DNA of 64,000 nt, from the NCBI GenBank assembly GCA_963837945.1, contig CAWIQD010000030.1, positions 142,705 to 206,704 on the forward strand. The letters are read 5' to 3'. A program made the position numbers and the translations under genes. Source of the stretch: CAVUBL01 sp963837945. GTDB lineage: Bacteria > Acidobacteriota > Thermoanaerobaculia > Multivoradales > DATKCC01. The notes under the pieces are model-generated. The model had not been told where the DNA came from and did no database searches. It was given only the letters and a program-made list of their open reading frames with translations. Positions 24,693 through 32,737 of this stretch are shown one piece after another. The first letter of the stretch is position 1. Every line of letters starts with the position of its first letter.

Positions 24693-25495
24693 CCGGTGCC
24701 TCCTGGAGGTGCGGCCGGCGGCGCGGCGGGGAGCGCCGGCGCGGCGGGTCCCTCCTCGGCACCCGGGCGGTCGGCGGCCACCACCAGGGCGATGGTGTCG
24801 CTCTTGCCGAGCGGGTGGCCGGCGAGCGGATACTGGCGCAGGATGACCCCGGGACGGATCCCCTCGTAGCGCTCGTACTTGACGCTGCCCAGCCGGAACC
24901 CGCGGCCCTCGAAGAAGCTCCGGACGTCCTCGTAATCCCGGTAGACGAGGTCGGGCATCACGTAGGTCTCTCCCGAGCTCTGGCGGGCGAGGAGCAGATC
25001 GACCGTGGCGCCGGGCGCCACCGTGGCGCCCGCGGGCGGCTCCTGCGCGACCACCGAGCCGGCCGCGGCGTCATGTCCGAAGACCTCGACCGTCCGCCCC
25101 AGGGAGAGGCCGGCAGCCGACAGCAGCACCTGGGCGGACTGGAGCCCCTGGCCGCCGAGGGCCGGCACCCCCACCCTCTGCGGCCCGAGGGAGGGCACCA
25201 CCTCCACCGAGCTTCCCCGCTTGACCAGCGCCCCCTCCGGCGGGTTCTGCTGGACCACGTGGTCGGCCGGGACCTGGGCGTCGTAGCGGCCGGACTCCTC
25301 GACCCGGAGCTCGAGCCCCTGGTCGGCGAGCTGGCCGCGTGCGTCGTCGAGCGACAACCCGGCGAGCGACGGCGTCCGGGTGGCGCCGCTGCGCACGAAG
25401 AGGTTGAAGGAGACGTACGCCGCCAGCAGGAAGACGACGATCACCAGGCCGAGATAGACGAGGAATCCGAGCGCTCGGAGGGCCTTCCGGAGCAT
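24689..25495 (-). CDS. PASTA-domain membrane protein (no kinase domain)
   Basis: 268 aa. A short cytoplasmic start, one membrane segment (about 10-34), three PASTA domains (about 40-105, 106-175, 180-245; each ending like V-P-S-L-G-P or L-V-V-A) and a Pro/Ala tail. PASTA repeats usually sense peptidoglycan in PknB kinases or PBPs; here they stand without a catalytic domain. Leads the rpe-bamD-cpoB operon. TAGACT lies 7 nt before the ATG and there is no SD. Confidence 0.88.
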   Translation of the reverse strand: MLRKALRALGFLVYLGLVIVVFLLAAYVSFNLFVRSGATRTPSLAGLSLDDARGQLADQGLELRVEESGRYDAQVPADHVVQQNPPEGALVKRGSSVEVVPSLGPQRVGVPALGGQGLQSAQVLLSAAGLSLGRTVEVFGHDAAAGSVVAQEPPAGATVAPGATVDLLLARQSSGETYVMPDLVYRDYEDVRSFFEGRGFRLGSVKYERYEGIRPGVILRQYPLAGHPLGKSDTIALVVAADRPGAEEGPAAPALPAAPPAAPPGGTG

Positions 25496-25502
25496 CGAGG
25501 GC

Positions 25503-25508
25503 AGTCTA
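25503..25508 (-). promoter_or_regulatory. -10 element TAGACT of the PASTA-rpe-bamD-cpoB operon
   Basis: TAGACT (minus strand) lies 7 nt before the start codon, no SD between. Confidence 0.5.
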
Positions 25509-25557
25509 ACACCGCGGAGGACCTGCTCCCGGGCCCGACCCGGGGGCGGCGGGGGGA

Positions 25558-25563
25558 TACAAT
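25558..25563 (+). promoter_or_regulatory. -10 element TACAAT of nfo
   Basis: ATACAAT 9 nt before the ATG of nfo in otherwise pure G/C sequence; no SD. Confidence 0.55.
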
Positions 25564-25572
25564 CGCCGGCCC

Positions 25573-26418
25573 ATGGACGGACCTCTCCTCGGTGCCCACG
25601 TGTCGATCGCCGGCGGCCTGTCGAACGCCATCGCGCGCGGCACGGACCTGGGCTGCGACGCCCTCCAGATCTTCGTCAAGAACGCCAGCCAGTGGCGCGG
25701 CCGGCCGCTCGCGGAGGAGGAGGCCGCCGCCTTCCGGCAGACCCACGGCGACTCGGCGATCGGCCCGCTGGTCGCCCACTCGAGCTACCTGATCAACCTC
25801 GCGGCGACCGACCCGGCGATCCTCGCCAAGTCGCGCGCCGCGCTCGGTGACGAGCTCGACCGGTGCGGCCGCCTCGGGGTCGCCGGCCTGGTGGTGCACC
25901 CGGGGGCCCACCTCGGGGCGGGAGAGGAGGCGGGCGTCGCTGCCATCGCGGCCTCGCTCGACGCGGTCTTCGCCGAGCGCCCGGACTGCCCCGCCCTGGT
26001 GCTGCTCGAGAACACCGCCGGCCAGGGCACGGTCCTCGGGTACACCAACGACCAGCTCGCCGGCATCGTCGCGGCGAGCGAGGCCGGGGACCACCTGGGG
26101 TTCTGCCTCGACACCTGTCACGCCTTCGCCGCCGGCTACGCGGTCCACGAGCCGGCGGGCTACGACGAGTGGGCGGCGGAGGTCGGCGAGCTCCTCGGCT
26201 GGGAGCGGGTGGGAGCGCTGCACCTGAACGACTCGAAGCAGCCGTTCGCCTCGCGCAAGGACCGGCACGAGAACGTCGGCCAGGGCGCGATCGGGCCGGA
26301 GCTGTTCGACCGCCTGCTCCACGACGAGCGGACCGTCGCCAAACCGATGGTGGTGGAGACGCCCATGGGCGACGACGAGGGGGGGCACCGGCGGGATCTG
26401 GAGTTCTTGCGAAGCTGA
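25573..26418 (+). CDS. nfo: Deoxyribonuclease IV (endonuclease IV, AP endonuclease)
   Basis: 281 aa, TIM-barrel zinc enzyme cutting abasic sites in base-excision repair. Metal ligands visible: H (L-L-G-A-H-V-S-I-A-G-G), H-S in V-A-H-S-S-Y-L-I-N, H in V-V-H-P-G-A-H, E in L-L-E-N-T-A-G-Q-G, the D/H pair in C-L-D-T-C-H-A-F-A-A-G-Y, H-L-N-D-S-K, D-R-H-E-N-V-G-Q-G, and V-V-E-T-P. Complete. Monocistronic; followed by a repeat-filled gap. Confidence 0.96.
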   Translation: MDGPLLGAHVSIAGGLSNAIARGTDLGCDALQIFVKNASQWRGRPLAEEEAAAFRQTHGDSAIGPLVAHSSYLINLAATDPAILAKSRAALGDELDRCGRLGVAGLVVHPGAHLGAGEEAGVAAIAASLDAVFAERPDCPALVLLENTAGQGTVLGYTNDQLAGIVAASEAGDHLGFCLDTCHAFAAGYAVHEPAGYDEWAAEVGELLGWERVGALHLNDSKQPFASRKDRHENVGQGAIGPELFDRLLHDERTVAKPMVVETPMGDDEGGHRRDLEFLRS

Positions 26419-26459
26419 TCTGATCTGCGAGGGTGGCGTGGCACACGCCCACGCGACCG

Positions 26460-26500
26460 GTGGCTTTCTCGGCGGCGGACTGCGCCGGCGAGAAACCACG
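26460..26500. repeat. Dispersed hairpin element (GTGGCTTTCTCGG... / ...CGAGAAACCACG)
   Basis: Long imperfect inverted repeat: GTGGCTTTCTCGGCGGCG, loop GACTG, CGCCGGCGAGAAACCAC. Similar elements recur in the 47.8-48.8 kb block, and a variant is at 57099-57163. Confidence 0.75.
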
Positions 26501-26602
26501 CGGTCCCGTGGGCTGCCCCGTGGGCGGTTGGGGCGGCAGCTCCGCCGGTGTGGGGGGGAGAGGGGGGGGATCGGCGTTCGTCGGGCTCCGCGAGGTCTGG
26601 CC

Positions 26603-26628
26603 GGCCGAGACAGAGCTCGGCCGCTTCA
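26603..26628 (+). repeat. Palindromic element (GGCCGAG-ACAGAG-CTCGGCC-GCTTCA)
   Basis: Seven-bp stem with 6-nt loop plus GCTTCA. The same element borders each group II intron at its 5' end and lies within aceF and lpdA. Here it is not interrupted by an intron. Confidence 0.85.
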
Positions 26629-26647
26629 ACCGACTTCGCCGTCGCCC

Positions 26648-26796
26648 GCCGTAACCGGCCCATCGACGTCGCCGTCACCCACCGCAACCGGCCCACCGAC
26701 GTCGCCGTCACCCACCGCAACCGGCCCACCGACGTCGCCGTCGCCCACCGCAACCGGCCTACCGACTTCGCCGTCGCCTACCGCAACAGGCCCATG
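26648..26796. repeat. 33-bp tandem repeat, about 4.5 copies
   Basis: Units start at 26648, 26681, 26714, 26747 and 26780 (last partial), core CCGCAACCGG-CCCACCGACG-TCGCCGTC. Copies differ by a few bases. The array runs up to the 3' border of intron copy 1. The period is a multiple of three, but no gene is evident. Confidence 0.85.
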
Positions 26797-26842
26797 ATAG
26801 GGGTAGGGAGGGCAGGTTGGATTCCCTGCCCCCCCTCCCTCC

Positions 26843-26875
26843 GAACCGGACGTGCGGATCTCCCGCATCCGGCTC
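26843..26875 (-). ncRNA. Group II intron domain V, copy 1
   Basis: 33-nt hairpin with the AGC catalytic triad near its 5' end and a GAGA-type loop; identical copies at 57344-57376 and 62185-62217. Confidence 0.85.
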
Positions 26876-26888
26876 TCCGGTTGGTGGT

Positions 26889-28226
26889 TCACCTACGAGA
26901 GGACTGCGAGTCCGAGGCATAGGCGGCTTCGAGGCTGAACAGCCCATGCTCGGCGAAGAAGGCGTTGGGCCAGCGCTGGTGGTCGCTACCGCGGCCCCGG
27001 CCTCGGCCTCGGCGACGCTTGCGTAAGATGCTGCGCAGGCGCATGCGGATCCACCGGTCGAGCGGCCGGAAGGTCGTCGGGTGGCTGTAGCGGTAGTACT
27101 CGTACCAGCCACGCAACGTCCGGCTGATGTCCCAAGTGATCCGATCGAGGCTGTGACCGTTGGTGCGCCGGGTCTTGCGGCGCAGGGTGTCCTTGAGCTT
27201 CCGGAGGCTCTTGTCGCGAGGCCATTGGTATCCCCGTTCGAAGTGGTACCCCAGGAAGTCGAAGCCACCCCGCTCGGTGGCATCCACCACCGCCGTCTTG
27301 TCCGGGTGAAGGCTCAGGCCCTCCTGGGCCGTCCACACCTCTACCAGGGCAAGCGCCCGGCGGGCCTCGGTCTCGCTCCGACACAGGATCACGAAGTCGT
27401 CGGCGTAGCGCACCATCTCGAAGCCCTCGCGGGCCAGAAGATGGTCCAGCGGGTCGAGGTAGATGTTGGCCAGTAGGGGGCTGATCACCGCGCCTTGCGG
27501 GGTTCCCCGCTCGGGCGTCCAGCTCTCCAGTCCGTCCAGTACCTCTTGCTCGAGAAAGGACTCGATCAGGGCGAGCACTCGCCCGTCCGATACCCTCTCA
27601 CGCACCCGCGCCAGCAGGCGCTCCGGATCGATCGTGTCGAAGTACCGGCGCAGGTCGGCGTCCACCACCCAGGTGTGGCCCGAGTCGAGGAGCTCCTCGA
27701 CCCGCTCCAGCGCTTCCCGGCACCCGCGCCCCGGGCGGAAGCCGTAGCTGTGCTCGGCGAAATCCCGCTCGAAGATCGGCTCCAGGACCAGGCGCAACGC
27801 GCCCTGCACCACCCGGTCGCGCACCGTCGGAATCCCCAGGGGCCGCTTCTCGCGGCTCCCCGGCTTGGGAATCCACCGCCGGCGAACCGCCTGCGGGCGG
27901 TAGCTACCGTCCCGCAAGGACGCCGACAGCGTCTCCACCTCCTCCTCCAGGCGCGATCCGTAGTGATCCACGGTGACGTGATCTACCCCCGCGGCGCCCC
28001 CGTTGCGCTCGACTCTCTCGAACGCGCGCAGGAGCGTCTGCTTCCGGTAGACCTTGTCGATCAGGCTGAACCACGTCCCTCCTCGGACCCCGGTCTCCAG
28101 GGCCCGCAGCATGCGCTCCGTCCAGACCGAGGGTTCGGCCCAGCCCCATCGGGACCGGGCCTCTCCGGCGGGATTAGGGGCTCGCCCCACTCGCGCCGGG
28201 GTCTCGTCTCTCGTCCTGTCCGTCAC
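26889..28226 (-). CDS. ltrA: Group II intron reverse transcriptase/maturase, copy 1
   Basis: 445 aa from a GTG at 28224-28226 with AAGGTGG upstream. RT blocks: R-R-R-W-I-P-K-P-G-S-R-E-K-R-P-L-G-I-P-T, Y-G-F-R-P-G-R-G-C, D-A-D-L-R-R-Y-F-D-T-I-D, G-T-P-Q-G-A-V-I-S-P-L-L-A-N-I-Y-L, and the catalytic Y-A-D-D-F-V-I-L-C. The thumb/maturase (X) domain follows, with W-Y-E-Y-Y-R-Y-S-H and H-Q-R-W-P-N-A-F-F-A-E-H-G-L-F-S-L at the end. No H-N-H endonuclease domain, as in bacterial class-C proteins. It should splice the intron RNA and prime insertion. The protein is identical in all three copies. Confidence 0.95.
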   Translation of the reverse strand: MTDRTRDETPARVGRAPNPAGEARSRWGWAEPSVWTERMLRALETGVRGGTWFSLIDKVYRKQTLLRAFERVERNGGAAGVDHVTVDHYGSRLEEEVETLSASLRDGSYRPQAVRRRWIPKPGSREKRPLGIPTVRDRVVQGALRLVLEPIFERDFAEHSYGFRPGRGCREALERVEELLDSGHTWVVDADLRRYFDTIDPERLLARVRERVSDGRVLALIESFLEQEVLDGLESWTPERGTPQGAVISPLLANIYLDPLDHLLAREGFEMVRYADDFVILCRSETEARRALALVEVWTAQEGLSLHPDKTAVVDATERGGFDFLGYHFERGYQWPRDKSLRKLKDTLRRKTRRTNGHSLDRITWDISRTLRGWYEYYRYSHPTTFRPLDRWIRMRLRSILRKRRRGRGRGRGSDHQRWPNAFFAEHGLFSLEAAYASDSQSSRR

Positions 28227-28646
28227 ACATCCACCTTCCTGCTTCCCTTCGCTCCACGCCCATTACGGCGTTTCCTCGCTACTATGGAAGCTCTGACTCC
28301 TGCCGCCCTGCTTCTCCTCGTGGACGACAGGTCTCCCCGCTTACGGTGCCTGGCCCTCGCGGTCATTCCGTCCCCAACCACCTGTAGACCCCCCGCACAC
28401 GCTTTCGCACGCTACCCCTCAGCGCGACGGGCACCCCGGCTCTCCCGGGTCCGGGCTTCGCCATTCGCTTGCAGGCTCGCCGAGTCCTACCGGCCGAATC
28501 GGGTTCGTTGCCTACGGACTGATCGCTCATCTCCTCCTACTCCCCACCCCGCCTCACGGCGACGCAGTCAGAGTCAATTACAGGCCGGAGAGCGTATGCC
28601 TGGAGAGGACTCGCACCTCTCTGACCATGCACCCTCGCGGGCGTAC

Positions 28647-28670
28647 AAGCGGCCGAGCTCTGTCTCGGCC
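28647..28670 (-). repeat. Palindromic element: 5' exon hairpin at intron copy 1
   Basis: On the minus strand GGCCGAG-ACAGAG-CTCGGCC-GCTT ends exactly where the intron begins. It lies about 70 nt downstream of the rseP stop codon. Confidence 0.85.
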
Positions 28671-28742
28671 GGGCGAACGGTGCAGTCCGCACCGAGCGGC
28701 GCCGGGGGAATGACGGCGAAGGGGGGTGGTCGGGGCGCCCGG

Positions 28743-30059
28743 TCAATTCCCGAACAGGCCGCTCGGCAACCGCTTCGTGATGTCCATCAGGATCACCGCC
28801 GCCATCAGGACGATGATCACCAGGAAGCCGGCCTGCTGGATGCGCTCCTTGAGGCCCATGGAGAGGTCCCGGCCGCGGACGGTCTCGATCAGCAGGATGA
28901 AGATCTGGCCGCCGTCGAGGAGCGGGATCGGCAGCAGGTTGAAGATCGCGATCGAGACGCTGATCAGCGCCATCAGCGAGAACAGGTCCTTGACCCCGCG
29001 CCGCGCCGCCTCGCCGGAGAGCGAGGCGATGTCGATCGGGCCGGAGACCGCGCTCTTGGCCGACACCTGGTGGGTGGCGATCTTGCCCAGGATCTCGAAG
29101 GTCTGGAAGGCGATGTTCCAGTTGTAGGAGAGGCTCTGGACGAATGCCTCGCCGAGCGGATAGCGCGCCCAGTAACCGATCGAGATCCCGATCTTGCCCT
29201 TGCCGCTCTCGTCGGGCCGCGGCGTGACGGCGATCTTCCGGGCCTCGCCGCCGCGCCGGATCCCGACCGTCACCTCCCGGTTCGGATGGTCCTCGAGGTA
29301 GGCCACGAAGTCCTGGTGATCGGCGAGCGGCCGGCCGTCGACCGAGATCAGCTCGTCGCCCGAGCGGAAGCCCGCCGCCGCCGCGGGCGTGTCGGGGAGG
29401 ACCCGGATCACGCGCGGCAGGATCCTCGGGATCACCCCGGTGTCGCCGTAGCCGTAGGGCTCCACCTTCTCGGGCGTGATCCGCGTCTCGACCGTCTTGC
29501 CGTGCCGCTCGTAGCTGAGCGCCATCGCCTTGCCGGGGTGGAAGGAGACGGCGACGGCAAAGTCCTGCCAGCTCTCGAGCGGCTCGCCGTCGATCCGCAC
29601 CAGGCGGTCGCCGGGCTCGAGGCCGGCCCGGGCGGCGGGCGAGCCGGCGGCGACGACGCCGACGACCGGCTGCACCTTGCCGGGATTGATCGCCGCCGGG
29701 GTGCCGACCGCGAACAGCGCGGTCATGATCCCGACCGCCAGCACGACGTTCATCGCCGGCCCCGCGAGGTACACCGCGATCCGCTGCCAGCGAGGCTTGT
29801 TGAGGAACTCCCGCGGGTCCTCGGAGACCTCGTCCGGATTCTCCCCGCCCAGGCGCACGTAGCCGCCCAGCGGGACGATCGAGACGCGGTAGTCGGTCTC
29901 GCCCCGCTTGAAGCCCACGAGGCGCTTGCCGAAGCCCAGCGAGAAGGCGAGCACCCGGACGTCGAAGGCCTTCGCCACCAGCAGGTGGCCCGCCTCGTGG
30001 ACGAAGATGATGACGCCGAGAGCGAAGACGAAGGCCAGAGCGTTGGTCAGGAAATCCAT
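28743..30059 (-). CDS. rseP: RIP metalloprotease RseP (site-2 protease, M50)
   Basis: 438 aa. Zinc motif H21-E22-A-G-H25 in the first membrane segment, then two PDZ domains (about 120-205 and 210-290: A-G-L-E-P-G-D-R-L-V-R-I-D-G and A-G-F-R-S-G-D-E-L-I-S-V-D-G). Late membrane segments contain N-L-L-P-I-P-L-L-D-G-G, the second metal site. Cuts membrane-bound anti-sigma factors and signal peptides. Last gene of a uppS-cdsA-rseP cluster; dxr, often between cdsA and rseP, is absent here. Confidence 0.96.
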   Translation of the reverse strand: MDFLTNALAFVFALGVIIFVHEAGHLLVAKAFDVRVLAFSLGFGKRLVGFKRGETDYRVSIVPLGGYVRLGGENPDEVSEDPREFLNKPRWQRIAVYLAGPAMNVVLAVGIMTALFAVGTPAAINPGKVQPVVGVVAAGSPAARAGLEPGDRLVRIDGEPLESWQDFAVAVSFHPGKAMALSYERHGKTVETRITPEKVEPYGYGDTGVIPRILPRVIRVLPDTPAAAAGFRSGDELISVDGRPLADHQDFVAYLEDHPNREVTVGIRRGGEARKIAVTPRPDESGKGKIGISIGYWARYPLGEAFVQSLSYNWNIAFQTFEILGKIATHQVSAKSAVSGPIDIASLSGEAARRGVKDLFSLMALISVSIAIFNLLPIPLLDGGQIFILLIETVRGRDLSMGLKERIQQAGFLVIIVLMAAVILMDITKRLPSGLFGN

Positions 30060-30138
30060 GGATCTCGTGTCGGGGTGGAGTGGGTCGAGCCCTTACACAA
30101 CAGGGCGGGCGATGCCGGGATTCCGGCCGCGGCCGGCC

Positions 30139-30960
30139 TCACCGCTGCCACACGCCGGTCAACCAGATCCCGACCAGGAAGACCGGCGCCGCGAACAGCA
30201 TGGCGTCCAGGCGATCGTACATGCCACCGTGGCCCGGCAGCAGGTTGCCCGAATCCTTGAGGCCGGCGCCCCGCTTGATCATCGACTCGACCAGGTCGCC
30301 GAGCTGGGCGGCGAGGGAGGTCGCGCCGCCCACCAGGAGCAGCCGGCCGTCGACGCCGCCGAGCTTCCAGAGGCTCCAGATCAGGGTGGCCCCCACCGCG
30401 GTGCCGAGGGCGGCGGCCGCCCCTTCCCAGCTCTTGTTCGGGCTCACCGTCTGCGCCATCTTGTGGCGGCCGAAGCGGGAGCCGAAGTAGTACGCCGCGG
30501 TGTCTCCGAGCCAGACGATCGCGAAGAGCAAGAAGACCCACCAGGGGCCGATCCGGTGGATGCGGTAGAGGCTCGCGATGGGCAGGGCGAAGTAGGGGAT
30601 GCCGAAGGAGAACGCCGCGATCGCGGGAAACACCTCGGGCAGCGGCGTCTTGGCCAGGAGCACCAGCGACCCGACCCCCACCGACAAGAGCAGGGCGGCG
30701 CCGAACAGCTCGAGCTCCCGTCCCGCGGGCCCGACCGAGACCGGCAGGAAGCCGGCGAGCAGGACGGCCGCCAGCGGCACCAGGGCGAGGACCGCCTCGA
30801 CCGGCGCGCCCGGGGCCCAGAAGCGGGTGATCCGCACGTACTCCCCCGAGGCCCAGCCGATCACCACCGCCACCAGGATGAAGAACCAGACGCTGGGCAG
30901 GTAGAACACCGCGGCGAGCGCCACGGGTACGGTGAGGGCGGCGGTCAGCAGGCGCTGCAT
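30139..30960 (-). CDS. cdsA: Phosphatidate cytidylyltransferase
   Basis: 273 aa with about eight membrane segments. Signature S-P-N-K-S-W-E-G and, near the end, the family motif K-R-x-x-x-x-K-D-x-x-x-x-x-P-G-H-G-G, seen as I-K-R-G-A-G-L-K-D-S-G-N-L-L-P-G-H-G-G with Y-D-R-L-D-A. Makes CDP-diacylglycerol for phospholipids. ATG at 30958-30960; a longer frame upstream overlaps uppS and is not the gene. Confidence 0.94.
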   Translation of the reverse strand: MQRLLTAALTVPVALAAVFYLPSVWFFILVAVVIGWASGEYVRITRFWAPGAPVEAVLALVPLAAVLLAGFLPVSVGPAGRELELFGAALLLSVGVGSLVLLAKTPLPEVFPAIAAFSFGIPYFALPIASLYRIHRIGPWWVFLLFAIVWLGDTAAYYFGSRFGRHKMAQTVSPNKSWEGAAAALGTAVGATLIWSLWKLGGVDGRLLLVGGATSLAAQLGDLVESMIKRGAGLKDSGNLLPGHGGMYDRLDAMLFAAPVFLVGIWLTGVWQR

Positions 30961-30973
30961 CGGCGGCTCGCGA

Positions 30974-31807
30974 TCAGGCGCCGCCCCGGCGGTGCTCGAA
31001 GGGCCGGGCCGGCTCGTCGCTCGTCTCGCCGGCGCCGCCCTCGACACCGCCGAACCGCCGCTCGCGCGCCTGGTAGTCGAGGATCGCCTGGTAGAGGTGA
31101 CCGCGCCGGAAGTCGGGCCACCGCGTCGGGGTCACCCAGATCTCGGTGTAGGCGATCTGCCAGAGAAGGAAGTTCGAGATCCGGAGCTCGCCCGAGGTCC
31201 GGATCAGCAGGTCGGGATCCGGCAGGCCGGAGGTGTAGAGGTACTCGCCGATCGTCTCCTCGTCGATGTCGGCCCGCTTGCCGGCCGCCCAGTCGGAGAC
31301 GATGCGCCGGCAGGCGTCGACGATCTCGCAACGCCCCGAGTAGTTGAGCGCGATGTTGAGCGTCATGCGCTCGCCGCCCGCGGTCGCTTCGACCGCCCGT
31401 TCGAGCAACCTGACGACCGAGTCGTCGAGCTCGCGCCAACGGCCGATCGGCCGGCACCGGATGCCGTTGGCGATCAGCTCGTCGAGCTCCCGGCGGATGT
31501 ACTCCTTGAGCAGGTTCATCAGGGTCCAGATCTCGAAGCGCGGCCGCTTCCAGTTCTCGACCGAGAAGGCGTAGAGGGTCAGCACCGGCAGGCCCATGCG
31601 TGCCGCCGTCTCGACCGTCTCGCGCACCGCGTCGACCCCGGCCCGGTGACCCTCGACTCTGGCCTGGCCGCGCTCGGCGGCCCAGCGGCCGTTGCCGTCC
31701 ATGATCAACGCGACGTGGCGCGGCAGGTGATCGAAGTCGATGCGGCGGACCAGGAGCTCTTCCGGCGAGCCCGGCTCGGCGAGCCGGGAGAGATCGGGGG
31801 ACGGCAT
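30974..31807 (-). CDS. uppS: Isoprenyl transferase (undecaprenyl diphosphate synthase)
   Basis: 277 aa, cis-prenyltransferase that makes the lipid carrier for peptidoglycan. H-V-A-L-I-M-D-G-N-G-R-W-A (catalytic Asp), G-H-R-A-G, Y-A-F-S-V-E-N-W-K-R-P, L-N-I-A-L-N-Y-S-G-R-C-E-I, D-L-L-I-R-T-S-G-E-L-R-I-S-N-F-L-L-W-Q. The last ~30 residues are Gly/Glu/Arg-rich and not conserved. TACAAT is 9 nt before the ATG, with no SD. Confidence 0.96.
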   Translation of the reverse strand: MPSPDLSRLAEPGSPEELLVRRIDFDHLPRHVALIMDGNGRWAAERGQARVEGHRAGVDAVRETVETAARMGLPVLTLYAFSVENWKRPRFEIWTLMNLLKEYIRRELDELIANGIRCRPIGRWRELDDSVVRLLERAVEATAGGERMTLNIALNYSGRCEIVDACRRIVSDWAAGKRADIDEETIGEYLYTSGLPDPDLLIRTSGELRISNFLLWQIAYTEIWVTPTRWPDFRRGHLYQAILDYQARERRFGGVEGGAGETSDEPARPFEHRRGGA

Positions 31808-31816
31808 GGCGGGGGC

Positions 31817-31822
31817 ATTGTA
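31817..31822 (-). promoter_or_regulatory. -10 element TACAAT of uppS-cdsA-rseP
   Basis: AGATACAAT (minus strand) 9 nt before the uppS ATG; no SD. Probable leaderless start of this operon. Confidence 0.55.
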
Positions 31823-31840
31823 TCTTGGCGGGTGGCCGGG

Positions 31841-32650
31841 TCAGGGGTGGCGTTCGAGCGCCCGCCACCTCTCCGGGTAGTCGACCCGCTCGAGCACCAG
31901 GCCGTGGGCCGGCGCCGTCGGCCCGGCCGCGGCGCGCGGGCGCCCGGCGAGGAGCTCGGCGAACCCCTCCGGGCTGCGCCGGCCGCGCCCCACCTCGAGC
32001 AGCGTGCCGACCAGCGAGCGGACCATGCCGCGCAGAAACCCGTCGCCGGTGATCCGGAAGGTGAGCTCGTCGCCCCGCTCGGTCCACTCGGCCGCGGTGA
32101 CGGTGCGGAAGGGCTGGCCGTGGGAGCCGCCCGCGAGGGCGAAGGCGGTGAAGTCGTGGCGCCCCGGAAGGCGGGCCGTCGCCTCGTGGAGCGCGCCGAG
32201 GTCGACCGGCCCCGGCCACCGGACCACGTACGGCGCGGCGAGCGGCGAGACCACCGGGGCGCGGCTCAGCCGGTAGCGGTACTCCTTGCCCGTCGCGTGC
32301 TTGCGGGCGTCGAAGCCGGGCGCCACGGCCTCGGCCACCATCACCCGGACGTCCTCGGGCAGGTAGCGGTTGGCACCGTGGACCATGGCTCTGAGAGGCA
32401 ACCGGGAGACGGACTCCCCTCCGGCCGTCCCCGCGAGGACCAGGTGCGCCGCCTGGCCCCGGGCGTGGACCCCGGCGTCGGTACGGCTCGCGCCGACCGC
32501 CCGGACCGGCCGGCCCGCGGGATCGACCGCCGGCGCGAGCAGCCGCGCGAGCGCCTCCTCGACCACCTGCTGGACGGCGAGAGCGTTGTCCTGGCGCTGC
32601 CAGCCGGCGTAGGCGGCGCCCCGGTAGGAGAGGATCAGGCGGAGGCTCAT
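31841..32650 (-). CDS. truA: tRNA pseudouridine(38-40) synthase TruA
   Basis: 269 aa. L-S-Y-R-G-A-A-Y-A-G-W-Q-R-Q-D at the start, catalytic Asp in A-S-R-T-D-A-G-V-H-A-R-G-Q, then L-P-E-D-V-R-V, K-E-Y-R-Y-R, H-D-F-T-A-F-A, F-L-R-G-M-V-R-S-L-V-G-T-L. Complete and of usual length. Upstream of uppS on the same strand. Confidence 0.95.
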   Translation of the reverse strand: MSLRLILSYRGAAYAGWQRQDNALAVQQVVEEALARLLAPAVDPAGRPVRAVGASRTDAGVHARGQAAHLVLAGTAGGESVSRLPLRAMVHGANRYLPEDVRVMVAEAVAPGFDARKHATGKEYRYRLSRAPVVSPLAAPYVVRWPGPVDLGALHEATARLPGRHDFTAFALAGGSHGQPFRTVTAAEWTERGDELTFRITGDGFLRGMVRSLVGTLLEVGRGRRSPEGFAELLAGRPRAAAGPTAPAHGLVLERVDYPERWRALERHP

Positions 32651-32725
32651 CGCGGGGGGCTCCGCCGGACTCTACACCGGCCCCGAAGCGGCCGGGGCGG
32701 GCCGCCCGGGAGAGCCCCGGACGGT

Positions 32726-32731
32726 TAGAAT
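32726..32731 (+). promoter_or_regulatory. -10 element TAGAAT of the GNAT gene
   Basis: GTTAGAAT ends 6 nt before the ATG at 32738; no SD. Confidence 0.6.
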
Positions 32732-32737
32732 CGGGGG

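Larger units (their letters stand above)
26797..28646 (-). mobile_element. Group II intron, copy 1 (1850 nt, IIC-like)
   Basis: Minus strand, 5' end GTACGCCCG at 28646 and 3' end ...CCCTAT at 26797. The 5' region (GAGGGTGCATGG, then GAGAGGTGCGAGTCCTCTCC) resembles the start of bacterial group II introns. Domain V (26843-26875) reads GAGCCGGATGCGG-GAGA-TCCGCACGTCCGGTTC; a GC-rich hairpin like domain VI follows. The RT frame ends 13 nt before domain V, and a non-coding ~420-nt 5' region precedes it. Borders come from comparing the three copies; the 3' border is uncertain by ~6 nt because all three continue with CATGGG. It differs from the other copies at 27135 (synonymous in the RT). Confidence 0.88.

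Noticed and set aside
26889..28226. Diversity-generating retroelement or retron
   Set aside because: A group II domain V follows the RT, the maturase domain is present, and no template/variable repeat pair or msr/msd is seen.
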